From Bacillota bacterium (GTDB lineage Bacteria; Bacillota; Clostridia; Christensenellales; Aristaeellaceae): DNA of 14,341 bases. The position numbers were made by a program, and so were the translations under genes. Below are positions 1 through 6,909 of the stretch, piece by piece; the stretch's first letter is position 1; each line of letters opens with the position of its first letter. The stretch is taken from positions 1 through 14,341 of the forward strand of contig JAEYRW010000094.1 of the NCBI GenBank assembly GCA_023435435.1, written 5' to 3'. Under the pieces are notes generated by a model that did no database searches, was not told the origin of the DNA, and was given only the letters and a program-made list of their open reading frames with translations.

Positions 1-23
1 CGTTCAAATCATCGATTTGAACG
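1..23. repeat. Perfect inverted repeat at window edge
   Basis: Bases 1-10 (CGTTCAAATC) and 14-23 (GATTTGAACG) are exact reverse complements separated by ATC. The element lies 110 bases upstream of proW. It could be an operator, the end of a terminator from an upstream gene, or a foldback artefact at a contig end. No T-tract follows it on the plus strand and the sequence to its left is not available. The rest of 24-133 shows no convincing gene. Confidence 0.5.
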
Positions 24-133
24 ACACGGTCGCGATGCGGCCCCGCGCGGCGAAAAACGCGCACCGCAATGGATGCGCATATGTTCCGTGCGTATGGTCA
101 TATTGGAAACAGGATGTGGAGTGAGAAACAGAT

Positions 134-1066
134 ATGAGTGAACTTGGTACTTTTCCGTTCGTGTACGAACCCAACGTACGCGCGCTGGATCAGGCGCTGC
201 GCAAATTCGCTGCGGACGCCTCATGGTTTTTTGAGGATATCGTGGGCCACGGACTGGTAAGTCTGGTCAATTCGATCAACTGGCTGCTCTCCCACATCCC
301 CTGGTTCGCGCTGGTCGCGCTGGTGTTCATCCTGGGCTGGAAGGCGCGCGGCAAGGTCCGAAGCGGCATCCTGTACGCGGCGCTACTGTGCCTCGTGGGC
401 GTCGTGGGGCTCTGGCAGCTGATGTACATGACCCTCGCCATTGTTCTGGCAAGCGTGCTGCTTGCGCTGCTGTTCGGCTTTCCCATCGGAATTCTGGTGG
501 CGAATTCCGACCGCGCCATGCGGCTGATTCGGCCGGTGCTGGACACCATGCAGACCATGCCGGTCTTTGTGTACCTGATTCCCGCCCTGCTGTTTTTCGG
601 CATGGGCTCGGCTTCCGCGGTGATCGCCACCGTGATTTACGCCGTCGTGCCGGTCATCCGCCTGACGAGCCTTGGCATCCGCCAGGTGGACGCGGGCGTG
701 GTGGAGGCCTCGCGCTCCTTTGGCGCAACCCGCAAGCAGACGCTGTTCAAGGTACAGATTCCCCAGGCGATGCCCACCATCATGGCAGGCGTCAACCAGA
801 CGCTGATGATGGCCATGGCCATGGTGGTCACCTGTTCCATGATCGGCGCCCGGGGCCTGGGCAACGAGGTGCTCATCGCCGTCAACCGAACCGAGATCGG
901 CAGGGGGCTGCTCTCCGGGTTCTCGGTGGTGATTCTGGCGGTGCTGCTCGACCGGCTCACCCAGGGCTGGTTCAGCGGCGACAAGAACGAAAAGCGGCTG
1001 CGCGCGGCGGCGAAAAAGCAGTCCGGCGGCGAAAAGGCACAGGGGGAGGGTGGCGCGCGTGACTGA
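134..1066 (+). CDS. proW: Glycine betaine/proline-type ABC transporter permease (ProW/OpuAB family)
   Basis: This 310-residue inner-membrane permease belongs to an osmoprotectant-type ABC importer. Hydrophobic segments lie at about 57-70, 79-121, 140-176, 215-240 and 257-275. The EAA loop that contacts the ATPase is at about 191-215 (E191-A-S, G197, I209-P210, the permease EAA...G...I.P pattern). The start ATG at 134 is preceded by GGAG at 118-121, a somewhat long spacing. The last 30 residues are a Lys/Arg/Gly-rich cytoplasmic tail. The stop overlaps the proV start, so the two are translationally coupled. Family membership is clear. The substrate (glycine betaine, proline betaine, choline or carnitine) cannot be decided because no binding protein is encoded in the window. 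Confidence 0.93.
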   Translation: MSELGTFPFVYEPNVRALDQALRKFAADASWFFEDIVGHGLVSLVNSINWLLSHIPWFALVALVFILGWKARGKVRSGILYAALLCLVGVVGLWQLMYMTLAIVLASVLLALLFGFPIGILVANSDRAMRLIRPVLDTMQTMPVFVYLIPALLFFGMGSASAVIATVIYAVVPVIRLTSLGIRQVDAGVVEASRSFGATRKQTLFKVQIPQAMPTIMAGVNQTLMMAMAMVVTCSMIGARGLGNEVLIAVNRTEIGRGLLSGFSVVILAVLLDRLTQGWFSGDKNEKRLRAAAKKQSGGEKAQGEGGARD

Positions 1067-2246
1067 GAAAAACAGCGGCACCATCCTTGAGGTGCAGGGC
1101 CTTTCCAAACTCTATGGCTACAATCGCGCGGATGCCGCCCGCATGATGCGCGAAGGCGACGACAAGGAGCACGTCTATCAGGAAACGGGGGCTACGGTGG
1201 CGCTGTGGGACGTGAACCTCAAGGTCCGGCGCGGCGAAATCTTCGTCGTGATCGGCCTGTCCGGCTCGGGCAAGTCGACATTGGTCCGCTGCCTGAACCG
1301 GCTCAACCGTCCCACCTCGGGCAGCGTGCTGTTCGAAGGGCGCGACATCATGAAGCTTTCCAACCATGAGCTCATGGAGCTCAGGCGCAGCAAAATGTCG
1401 ATGGTTTTCCAGTCCTTCGGACTGATGAGCCATCGGGACGTTCTGGGCAACGTCGGCTACGGGCTCGAGGTGCGCGGCATGTCCAAGGCGGCGCGGGAAG
1501 CAAAGGCGGAGGAAGTCATCAGGCTCGTCGGGCTGGAAGGCTGGGAAAAGCAATCCTGTGAAAGCCTTTCCGGCGGCATGCGTCAGCGCGTGGGCATCGC
1601 CAGGGCGCTGGCCAACGACCCCGAAATCCTGCTGATGGACGAACCGTTTTCCGCCCTCGATCCGCTGGTGCGGCGCGACATGCAGTTCGAGCTTCTGAAA
1701 ATTCAGCGCAAGCTCAACAAGACCGTGGTGTTCATCACCCACGACATCGACGAGGCCTTCAAGCTGGGCGACACCGTCGCCATCATGCAGGGCGGCAAGG
1801 TGATTCAAGTGGATACCCCCGAGGGGATGAGCGCGAATCCCGCCAACGATTACGTGCGCAAGTTCATCGACAGCGCCGACCGCTCGAAGGTGCTTACCGT
1901 GCAGAGCGTGATGATCACGCCCACAAGCCTGGTGCGCATAAGCGACAGGCCCGCGCAGGCCATCGAGACCATGCGAAGGAACGAATTTTCCACCGTCTAC
2001 GTGGTGGACCATGATCTGGTGCCGCGCGGCATTCTCACCATCGGGGACGCGGTGCGTGCGCATCAGGAGAAGCGCTCGATTCCGGATTTCATGCTGACCG
2101 AGCTGCAAACCGTTCGCCCGGACGCCACGGTGCGCGACATCATGCCTCTCTCCGCGCAATCCTCCTTTCCGCTTGCGGTGGTAGACGACGCGGGGGCGCT
2201 GACGGGCATCGTCACCAAGGCAGCCGTGCTGTCCGCGCTTTTGTAA
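1059..2246 (+). CDS. proV: Glycine betaine/proline-type ABC transporter ATPase with CBS domains (ProV/OpuAA family)
   Basis: This is the ATP-hydrolysing subunit that powers the ProW permease. A GTG at 1059 is preferred because GGAGGG at 1045-1050 sits 8 bases upstream; a GTG at 1050 would lie on the Shine-Dalgarno itself. The 395-residue product shows Walker A GLSGSGKST at about 66-74, signature LSGGM at 170-174, Walker B ILLMDEP at 190-196 and the switch histidine in ITHD at about 228. Two CBS repeats fill about 281-395. In the OpuA family CBS pairs sense ionic strength and gate transport, so osmotic gating is likely. The gene overlaps proW by 8 bases and ends just before a strong terminator, making a two-gene unit as far as the window shows. 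Confidence 0.94.
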   Translation: MTEKNSGTILEVQGLSKLYGYNRADAARMMREGDDKEHVYQETGATVALWDVNLKVRRGEIFVVIGLSGSGKSTLVRCLNRLNRPTSGSVLFEGRDIMKLSNHELMELRRSKMSMVFQSFGLMSHRDVLGNVGYGLEVRGMSKAAREAKAEEVIRLVGLEGWEKQSCESLSGGMRQRVGIARALANDPEILLMDEPFSALDPLVRRDMQFELLKIQRKLNKTVVFITHDIDEAFKLGDTVAIMQGGKVIQVDTPEGMSANPANDYVRKFIDSADRSKVLTVQSVMITPTSLVRISDRPAQAIETMRRNEFSTVYVVDHDLVPRGILTIGDAVRAHQEKRSIPDFMLTELQTVRPDATVRDIMPLSAQSSFPLAVVDDAGALTGIVTKAAVLSALL

Positions 2247-2284
2247 AAACGCAAATGGTGCCCCGCGCAGGCGCCCGTTTCCGG

Positions 2285-2313
2285 AAAGCCCGCCGAAAAG
2301 CGGCGGGCTTTTT
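2285..2313 (+). terminator. Rho-independent terminator of proWV
   Basis: An 11-bp perfect stem (2285-2295 with 2301-2311; AAAGCCCGCCG arm) closes a 5-base AAAAG loop and runs into a T-tract. It lies 38 bases after the proV stop and separates proWV from the next promoter. Confidence 0.92.
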
Positions 2314-2334
2314 GCTTTGTCCGCCTCATTGCCC

Positions 2335-2363
2335 TTGACACGTTTTTGTAGTTTTCATATAAT
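2335..2363 (+). promoter_or_regulatory. Consensus sigma-A promoter of the prenyltransferase gene
   Basis: TTGACA at 2335-2340 and TATAAT at 2358-2363 are separated by exactly 17 bases, so both hexamers and the spacing match the housekeeping consensus. Transcription would begin around 2370, giving a leader of about 48 bases. It starts 21 bases after the proV terminator, so the prenyltransferase is an independent and probably strongly expressed unit. Confidence 0.93.
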
Positions 2364-2376
2364 CAAATAAGAAGCA

Positions 2377-2396
2377 GCCCGGCGAATTTGCCGGGC
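2377..2396 (+). promoter_or_regulatory. 5'-leader hairpin before the prenyltransferase
   Basis: GCCCGGC at 2377-2383 pairs perfectly with GCCGGGC at 2390-2396 around a 6-base loop; a G-T pair can extend the stem inward. It sits within about 10 bases of the predicted transcription start and ends 10 bases before the GGGGGA Shine-Dalgarno. No T-tract follows, so it is not a terminator. A 5' mRNA-stabilising hairpin or a protein-binding site are both possible. Confidence 0.6.
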
Positions 2397-2417
2397 ATTG
2401 TGAAATGGGGGACACGA

Positions 2418-3359
2418 ATGAATCGGAACGAAAGCGTATGGAAGCGATGGATCAAGTTTGTCGAGCTCAGTACAAAACTCCTAAGTCTGACGCCCTTTTT
2501 CATCGGTACGGCGTACAGTTTGTATGTAAATGGCGCGGTGGACCCGCGCGCGACGGTCCTTTTGCTCGTGGCGGTCTTTTTCTGGTCGCTGACGGTGACG
2601 ATGATCAACAACTTCATTGACAAGCGCAGGGAAGGCGGCGAGCCCCACTTCAGCACGGGCGTTTCGCTGGCGCTCATTTTTCTCACGGGCGGCGCGTCCA
2701 TGCTCATCGGCCTGAGTCTGACGTGGATGTACGGACTGCCGGTGCTCGTCGCGGGTTTGCTTTCCTTTGGCGTCGGCATTCTTTACTCGTTCGGTCCCAT
2801 TTCCATCTCGCGCACGCCGTATGGGGAAATTGCCTCCAGCCTGACGGAGGGCTTTCTGGTCATCTTCCTTGCGGTGTATGTGAACGCGGGCGCGGGCAGC
2901 GCGGCCTACGCGGATGTGCGCTTTGCCGGGCACGCGCTTCTGATCTCGTTTGACTGGATCAACATGCTGTACTTGCTGTTGCTGGCGCTGCCCAACATGT
3001 GCTGCACCGCGAACATCATGCTCGCCAACAACATCTGCGACGTCGAGCGCGACGTGAAGAACGACCGCTACACGCTGCCGTACTTCATCGGGCGGGCGGC
3101 GGCGCTCAGACTCTTTCAACTTCTGTACGCCGCCGCGTATTTTGCCATCTTGGTTTCCGTGATCGCGGGCGTGCTCCATCCGGTGGCGCTGGCCGCGCTT
3201 CTCACGGCGCCCCTTGTCTTCCGGAACGTCCGGAAGTTTGTCGCGCATCCGGTCAAGGCCGAAACGTTCATTCTGAGCGTGAAAAGCTATACGATACTCC
3301 TGTATGGCTATCTCGTCGTCATCCTCGCAGGTTGGGCGCTGCGCGTGCTTTTTTCCTGA
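2418..3359 (+). CDS. menA: UbiA-family prenyltransferase, MenA/DmkA-like (demethylmenaquinone synthesis)
   Basis: This is an integral membrane enzyme that would attach a polyprenyl chain to an aromatic head group, by family resemblance 1,4-dihydroxy-2-naphthoate, giving demethylmenaquinone. The ATG at 2418 is chosen because GGGGGA lies 5-7 bases upstream; a TTG at 2388 falls inside the leader hairpin. The 313-residue product has about eight hydrophobic segments. The first diphosphate-binding motif is at 64-72 (N-N-x-x-D-x-x-x-E, with Glu replacing the usual last Asp). The second is at 204-221 (NNICDVERD followed by K-N-D-R-Y-T-L-P), close to the MenA NN..D...D...TL pattern. It is transcribed convergently with the NADH dehydrogenase operon, which supplies the polyprenyl diphosphate synthase partner. 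No other menaquinone genes are in the window, so the head group may come from elsewhere in the genome or from outside the cell. Confidence 0.85.
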   Translation: MNRNESVWKRWIKFVELSTKLLSLTPFFIGTAYSLYVNGAVDPRATVLLLVAVFFWSLTVTMINNFIDKRREGGEPHFSTGVSLALIFLTGGASMLIGLSLTWMYGLPVLVAGLLSFGVGILYSFGPISISRTPYGEIASSLTEGFLVIFLAVYVNAGAGSAAYADVRFAGHALLISFDWINMLYLLLLALPNMCCTANIMLANNICDVERDVKNDRYTLPYFIGRAAALRLFQLLYAAAYFAILVSVIAGVLHPVALAALLTAPLVFRNVRKFVAHPVKAETFILSVKSYTILLYGYLVVILAGWALRVLFS

Positions 3360-3373
3360 TACTAATTCCAAAT

Positions 3374-3420
3374 AAAAAGGCGACGACGCGCCGGATCTTT
3401 TTCCGCCCCGCGTCGTCGCC
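3374..3420 (-). terminator. Second terminator of the minus-strand redox operon
   Basis: A 12-bp perfect inverted repeat (3379-3390 with 3409-3420; arm GGCGACGACGCG) encloses an 18-base loop. On the minus strand it is followed by TTTTTATT, so it reads as a Rho-independent terminator for transcripts coming leftward from apbE. On the plus strand it lies 20 bases after the prenyltransferase stop and lacks a T-tract. The interval 3421-3535 between the two terminators holds a small hairpin (CGTAGC at 3431-3436 with GCTACG at 3440-3445) and no gene. Confidence 0.75.
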
Positions 3421-3535
3421 CTCCGCTCATCGTAGCGCTGCTACGACGCGCTCCAGCTCCTTGCGGGACGAAAAAATCTCTTGGCGCTTTGGACGCCTTT
3501 TTATTTTCCATTCGTGTGACATCGTTTGGCGACGG

Positions 3536-3574
3536 AAAACCGCGGAAACAGCGTCGCTGTTTCCGCGGTTTTTT
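3536..3574. terminator. Bidirectional terminator between prenyltransferase and apbE
   Basis: AAAACCGCGGAAACAGC at 3536-3552 pairs with its complement at 3556-3572, a 17-bp perfect stem with a 3-base loop. The plus strand continues into six T residues and the minus strand into four. It lies 13 bases beyond the apbE stop and can serve both convergent units. Confidence 0.9.
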
Positions 3575-3587
3575 GATGATATGTGTG

Positions 3588-4670
3588 CTATTCCTTGATG
3601 AGCGCGCGGAACCCGTCCGTCATTTCGACGGTTCCGTCGTTCATGACCCAGCAGGCGTCGACATCGTCCAAGGATTCCACAAGCCGCATTCCCTCGTCGA
3701 AGGGCATGCAGTAGAGACCCGTGCTCAGACCGTCCGCGAGGCCCGAGTCCTTGGCGACCACCACCACGGACGCAAAGTAAGCGGCGGGCATCAGCGTTTC
3801 GGGATCAATGATGTGGTGGTAGACCACGCCGTCCACCGTGTAGTACCGGTTGTATGCGCCGGAGGTAACCACGGATAGCCCGTCGATGTTCAGCGTAAAC
3901 AGGCTCTTCTGGTCCGATTCCTTGTCCGGGTTTTCGATGCCCACCTGCCACGGTGTACCGTCCGGCTTCGCGCCGATGGCGCGCACATTGCCCCCGATGG
4001 ACAGGAGCACATGCGTCCTTCCGGACTGCTCGATGATTTGCGCTTCCTGCTCGGTGGCATATCCCTTGGCGATTGCGCCCACGTCCAGCGACATGTCGGG
4101 GTCCGCAAGGTAAACGGTTCCCGCCGCCTCGTCGATGATCACGTCGTCGATGTTCGTGTGCTTGGCCGCCTCGCGCAGCTCGTCCATGGGCGGCAGACTC
4201 GCGTTCTCCGGGTCGTCGATGCCCGCCTCCCGGTACGTATGCCAGATGCTCAGCACCGCCCCAAAGGCGACGTTGGTCCTTCCGTCCGTGAGCCGGTAAA
4301 GCTCCTTGCTCAGCTTGAGCAGGTCGATGATCCGGCTGTCCACATGAACGGGCGCGATTCCGGCGTTGTCGTTGATGGTCTTGATGGACGCATCCACATC
4401 ATTTTCATGATAGATGTCATACAGATTATGATAGGCCAGGAGCGAATCGTGCACTTCCTGGGAAAATTCGGTGAATGCTTCCTTGCTGCTGTCGTATCCG
4501 CCGATGACGGAAACGGTGTCAAACAGTTCGAGGAACGACGCGTTGTAGCGCTTAAGCGCAGACGACCGCCGAAAAAGATCAGGGAAAAAGACAATCAGAA
4601 TGGCGCCGGCAACCAGCACGGTCGCCGCAAGCGCGATGAGCGGAACGAAGAGCTTGCCGTGTTTTTTCAT
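3588..4670 (-). CDS. apbE: FAD:protein FMN transferase (ApbE family)
   Basis: ApbE enzymes cleave FAD and attach FMN covalently to a Thr or Ser of extracytoplasmic FMN-binding domains, using Mg2+. The start at 4670 is chosen for AAGGTG six bases upstream; a GTG at 4679 overlaps that site. The 360-residue product has a Lys-rich N-terminus and one membrane segment (about 8-29) without a lipobox cysteine, so it is probably membrane-anchored and faces outward. Family motifs are visible: DVGAIAKGYA at 196-205, SIGGN at 224-228, TSGAYNRYY at 269-277, HHIIDP at 285-290, and the metal-binding region with D313 and T317. It is the last gene of the operon, directly after the lipoprotein that carries two flavinylation-type motifs and is its evident substrate. 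This is the FmnB role in Listeria. Confidence 0.95.
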   Translation of the reverse strand: MKKHGKLFVPLIALAATVLVAGAILIVFFPDLFRRSSALKRYNASFLELFDTVSVIGGYDSSKEAFTEFSQEVHDSLLAYHNLYDIYHENDVDASIKTINDNAGIAPVHVDSRIIDLLKLSKELYRLTDGRTNVAFGAVLSIWHTYREAGIDDPENASLPPMDELREAAKHTNIDDVIIDEAAGTVYLADPDMSLDVGAIAKGYATEQEAQIIEQSGRTHVLLSIGGNVRAIGAKPDGTPWQVGIENPDKESDQKSLFTLNIDGLSVVTSGAYNRYYTVDGVVYHHIIDPETLMPAAYFASVVVVAKDSGLADGLSTGLYCMPFDEGMRLVESLDDVDACWVMNDGTVEMTDGFRALIKE

Positions 4671-4690
4671 ATCGTGCACCTTGTCATGGT

Positions 4691-4751
4691 TTGCGCAGGG
4701 AAGCGCAAAAGTGAAGTGCCGGTTCCTGACTTTTGTAAGAAACCGGCACTT
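4691..4751 (-). terminator. Terminator-like hairpins between lipoprotein gene and apbE
   Basis: AAGTGCCGGTT at 4714-4724 pairs perfectly with AACCGGCACTT at 4741-4751 (11 bp, 16-base loop). On the minus strand the stem is followed by CACTTTTGCG, a weak T-tract. A second hairpin (TTGCGC at 4691-4696 with GCGCAA at 4703-4708) follows immediately and ends about 11 bases before the apbE Shine-Dalgarno. This arrangement inside an operon suggests partial termination or a 3'-end stabiliser that makes the lipoprotein message more abundant than that of apbE. Confidence 0.65.
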
Positions 4752-4770
4752 TGTTCTATGTTCGAGTTGT

Positions 4771-5784
4771 TTACTTCGCGGTGGCGGCGGCCTTTTCGAT
4801 CACCGTCTGGAAGCTGACGATGCCAACGGTGGTGCCGGCAAGGACGTCCGCGTCGGTGGCGTGTCCGTTTTCGTCGATGGCGATGGCGGAGACTTCCGCG
4901 GCGGTCTTGCCCTTTACGTACGCGGCGAACGCATTGGCTTCCTCGTACCATTCCTTGCCGATGCCGGACTTGGCCTTCATGCCGTAGGCGTCGCCAAGCT
5001 GCTGCTTGTCATACTGGGGGGCGGTCAAGTCGGTGGTGATGACGCCTTCCTTGTTGAAGGTCACCTGGAACTGGGCGGCGTTCAGCACGGAGCTGGTGAT
5101 CTGGCCGTCCGCGTTCAGGGTGATGGCGGTGTAGTAGGCATAGGAATAACCCGTGCCGTCCGCGTCGTCCGCGGCGTCCTTGGAGTGGCCCGCGAGATCG
5201 ATGTCGGTGGCGATGCCCAGGGTATCGGAGGCGCTGGCGCCCAGATCCTGGGCGTTCTCGCAGGCGGCAACGACGCCTTCAATCAGGCCGGACACGTGCA
5301 CGGTGGTGCCCGCAAGAACGTCTTCGTCGGCGGCATAGCCTTCGTCGGTCACCGCGATGGCGGAGACTTCTTCAGCAGTCTTGCCCACGCAGTAGTCCGC
5401 GAACGCGGCTGCCTGCTCGTACCACTCTTTGCCAATGCCGGACTTGGCCTTCATGCCGTAGTCGTCGCCGAGCTCGTCCTTGGTCTTCACTTCGGCGGTG
5501 AGGTCGCTGGTGATTTTGCCCGTGGTGTCGAAGTTGATCTTCGCCTGGGACATATCGATGGCGCACTTGACGATCTTACCGTCCGCGTCGAGGGTAACGC
5601 CGGTAAAGGTAACGTTGATCTGCACCAGGCCATCCGCATCGGCGGTCGCGTCCTTGGAGGAAGTGAAGTCCGCGATGATCGAGAGACCGGTCTTCACGCT
5701 GGCCTCCTCAACCAGACCGACGGTGGTGCAGCTGCTCAGCAGGAGCAGGACTGCAACAAACATGGGGATAATGCGCTTCTTCAT
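4771..5784 (-). CDS. Surface lipoprotein with two tandem FMN-binding domains (PplA-like electron carrier)
   Basis: Predicted extracellular, membrane-tethered flavoprotein that would pass electrons from the quinone pool to outside acceptors. The ATG at 5784 is chosen because AAAGAGG lies 7 bases upstream; the ATG at 5790 is one base from it. The 337-residue product begins with a lipoprotein signal peptide: MKKR, a hydrophobic core, then LSSC with the acylated cysteine at 19. Two copies of one domain follow (about 43-167 and 201-325), each containing YGMKAKSGIGKEWYE and ending in DVLAGTT (155-161 and 313-319). That matches the position of the ApbE flavinylation motif DxxSGAT, so T161 and T319 are the expected FMN sites; Ala replaces the usual Ser and Thr the usual Ala. 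It lies 78 bases after the polyprenyl synthase gene and before apbE. Listeria PplA likewise has two flavinylated domains. Function is inferred from domains and context. Confidence 0.88.
   Translation of the reverse strand: MKKRIIPMFVAVLLLLSSCTTVGLVEEASVKTGLSIIADFTSSKDATADADGLVQINVTFTGVTLDADGKIVKCAIDMSQAKINFDTTGKITSDLTAEVKTKDELGDDYGMKAKSGIGKEWYEQAAAFADYCVGKTAEEVSAIAVTDEGYAADEDVLAGTTVHVSGLIEGVVAACENAQDLGASASDTLGIATDIDLAGHSKDAADDADGTGYSYAYYTAITLNADGQITSSVLNAAQFQVTFNKEGVITTDLTAPQYDKQQLGDAYGMKAKSGIGKEWYEEANAFAAYVKGKTAAEVSAIAIDENGHATDADVLAGTTVGIVSFQTVIEKAAATAK
4810..5184 (-). repeat. Second copy of the FMN-domain duplication
   Basis: This segment encodes residues 201-325 of the lipoprotein and aligns with residues 43-167 at a constant offset of 158 codons (474 bases). 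A 26-base block, 4961-4986, recurs exactly at 5435-5460, showing the duplication is still visible at DNA level. Confidence 0.9.
5284..5658 (-). repeat. First copy of the FMN-domain duplication
   Basis: This segment encodes residues 43-167 of the lipoprotein and is the partner of 4810-5184. Conservation is highest over the YGMKAKSG...WYE block and the DVLAGTT motif; the N-terminal third has diverged more. Confidence 0.9.
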
Positions 5785-5862
5785 GGCCATACCTCTTTCC
5801 TGTCATTCTACATCGGCTCGAAGTCCGAACCGAAACCTAATTCATTAAATGGAATTCATGGG

Positions 5863-6909
5863 CTACGAAACCCCGGTCGTGCCTGTGGAATACCCCAGGG
5901 ATTCGCTTGTCCGATTTTGCGCTTCCAGGCGGGAGGTGGAACCAACCAACGCCTGAGAGAGCAGGTCGCCGAGCTTTTCCTTTTTGTACGCGGGCGCGCC
6001 GAGGTCCTCCAGAAGGCGCACCGCCCGCTCGTAATACAGCCGTGCCACGCGCCGGGTAAACACGAGTCCCCCGGTTTCCAGGACGGACTGCCGGACCTCT
6101 TCCTTTGCGATCTCCCCCGCGCAAGCCCGCGCGTGGATGTCCGGCCTGTTTTTCAGGGCGACGATGAGCGGCAGCGTCACAACGCCCTGCGCAAAGTCGG
6201 AAAGCACCGGCTTTTTCGCCTGTTCGGCGGTGGACTCATAATCCATCAAGTCGTCCATCAGCTGGAAGATCATGCCCAGATGCCAGCCGATCCGGGCGTA
6301 CTTCTTCGCCTCGGGGCGGCTGGTTTCGCCGAGCATCGCCCCGGCCAGAAAACTCCCCTCAAAGAGGGCGGCGGTCTTCCCGGCAATAATGCGCAGATAG
6401 CCGTTTCCGGTGAGCCCGAAGTTGCGCTGGTTGATGCTCTGTAGAAGCTCGCCCATGCAGATTTTTTCCATCACGCGGGGGAGATCGTCGGTCATTTCCC
6501 GCTCGCCCGCCGCCGCCTCGGCGGCAAGCCGGAGCGCCAGACAGAACAGATAGTCGCCGGTGATGACGGCCTGATGCGCGCCGAACTTCTTCATCAGGGT
6601 CTTCAGGCCGCGCCGCGTGTCCGCGTTGTCGATGACGTCGTCGTGGACGAGGGTGGCCAGGTGCAAAAGCTCCACCGCGGCCGCGGCCTTCGCGGCGGAC
6701 GGACGGACGCCCGAATCTTCCTCGGCGCAGGCGATGAGCGCATAGGCGCGCAGGAATTTGCCGGGCGACTGGGTCAGATACGCGGTGCGCGGCCGGAAGG
6801 GTGCCGGCGTCGAGCTGAGCGCCTGGTCCATGCGCTTTTTCGCCAGCGTCAGCGCCTCGTCAAATGCGATCGGGTCGTTCAAGGTGTCGGTTTGTGTCCC
6901 GTTAATCAT
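5863..6909 (-). CDS. Trans-polyprenyl diphosphate synthase (IspA/IspB type, DmkB-like)
   Basis: This cytosolic enzyme would condense isopentenyl diphosphate onto an allylic primer to make the polyprenyl chain for the quinone. The 348-residue product has GKFLRA at about 50-55, the first aspartate-rich motif in VHDDVIDNADTRRG (D90, D91, D94), GDYL at 118-121 and the second aspartate-rich motif MDDLMDYE (D219, D220, D223). All catalytic Asp residues are present. The length is slightly above the usual 300-325 because of a Ser/Thr-rich C-terminal tail. Its ATG overlaps the end of the NADH dehydrogenase gene by 8 bases (ATGATTAA), so translation is coupled. Chain length cannot be read with confidence. 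Its natural partner is the prenyltransferase encoded at 2418-3359. Confidence 0.92.
   Translation of the reverse strand: MINGTQTDTLNDPIAFDEALTLAKKRMDQALSSTPAPFRPRTAYLTQSPGKFLRAYALIACAEEDSGVRPSAAKAAAAVELLHLATLVHDDVIDNADTRRGLKTLMKKFGAHQAVITGDYLFCLALRLAAEAAAGEREMTDDLPRVMEKICMGELLQSINQRNFGLTGNGYLRIIAGKTAALFEGSFLAGAMLGETSRPEAKKYARIGWHLGMIFQLMDDLMDYESTAEQAKKPVLSDFAQGVVTLPLIVALKNRPDIHARACAGEIAKEEVRQSVLETGGLVFTRRVARLYYERAVRLLEDLGAPAYKKEKLGDLLSQALVGSTSRLEAQNRTSESLGYSTGTTGVS

Noticed and set aside
1..141. Open frames running in from the left edge as a possible C-terminus of an upstream gene
   Set aside because: Two frames are open but their translations are Arg/Cys-rich and unlike any protein; one runs into proW itself.
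4600..6444. A 614-codon open frame on the plus strand opposite the lipoprotein and polyprenyl synthase genes
   Set aside because: It runs across two well-supported genes and the intervening hairpin and gap, with low-complexity Gly/Val/His composition; no family resemblance.
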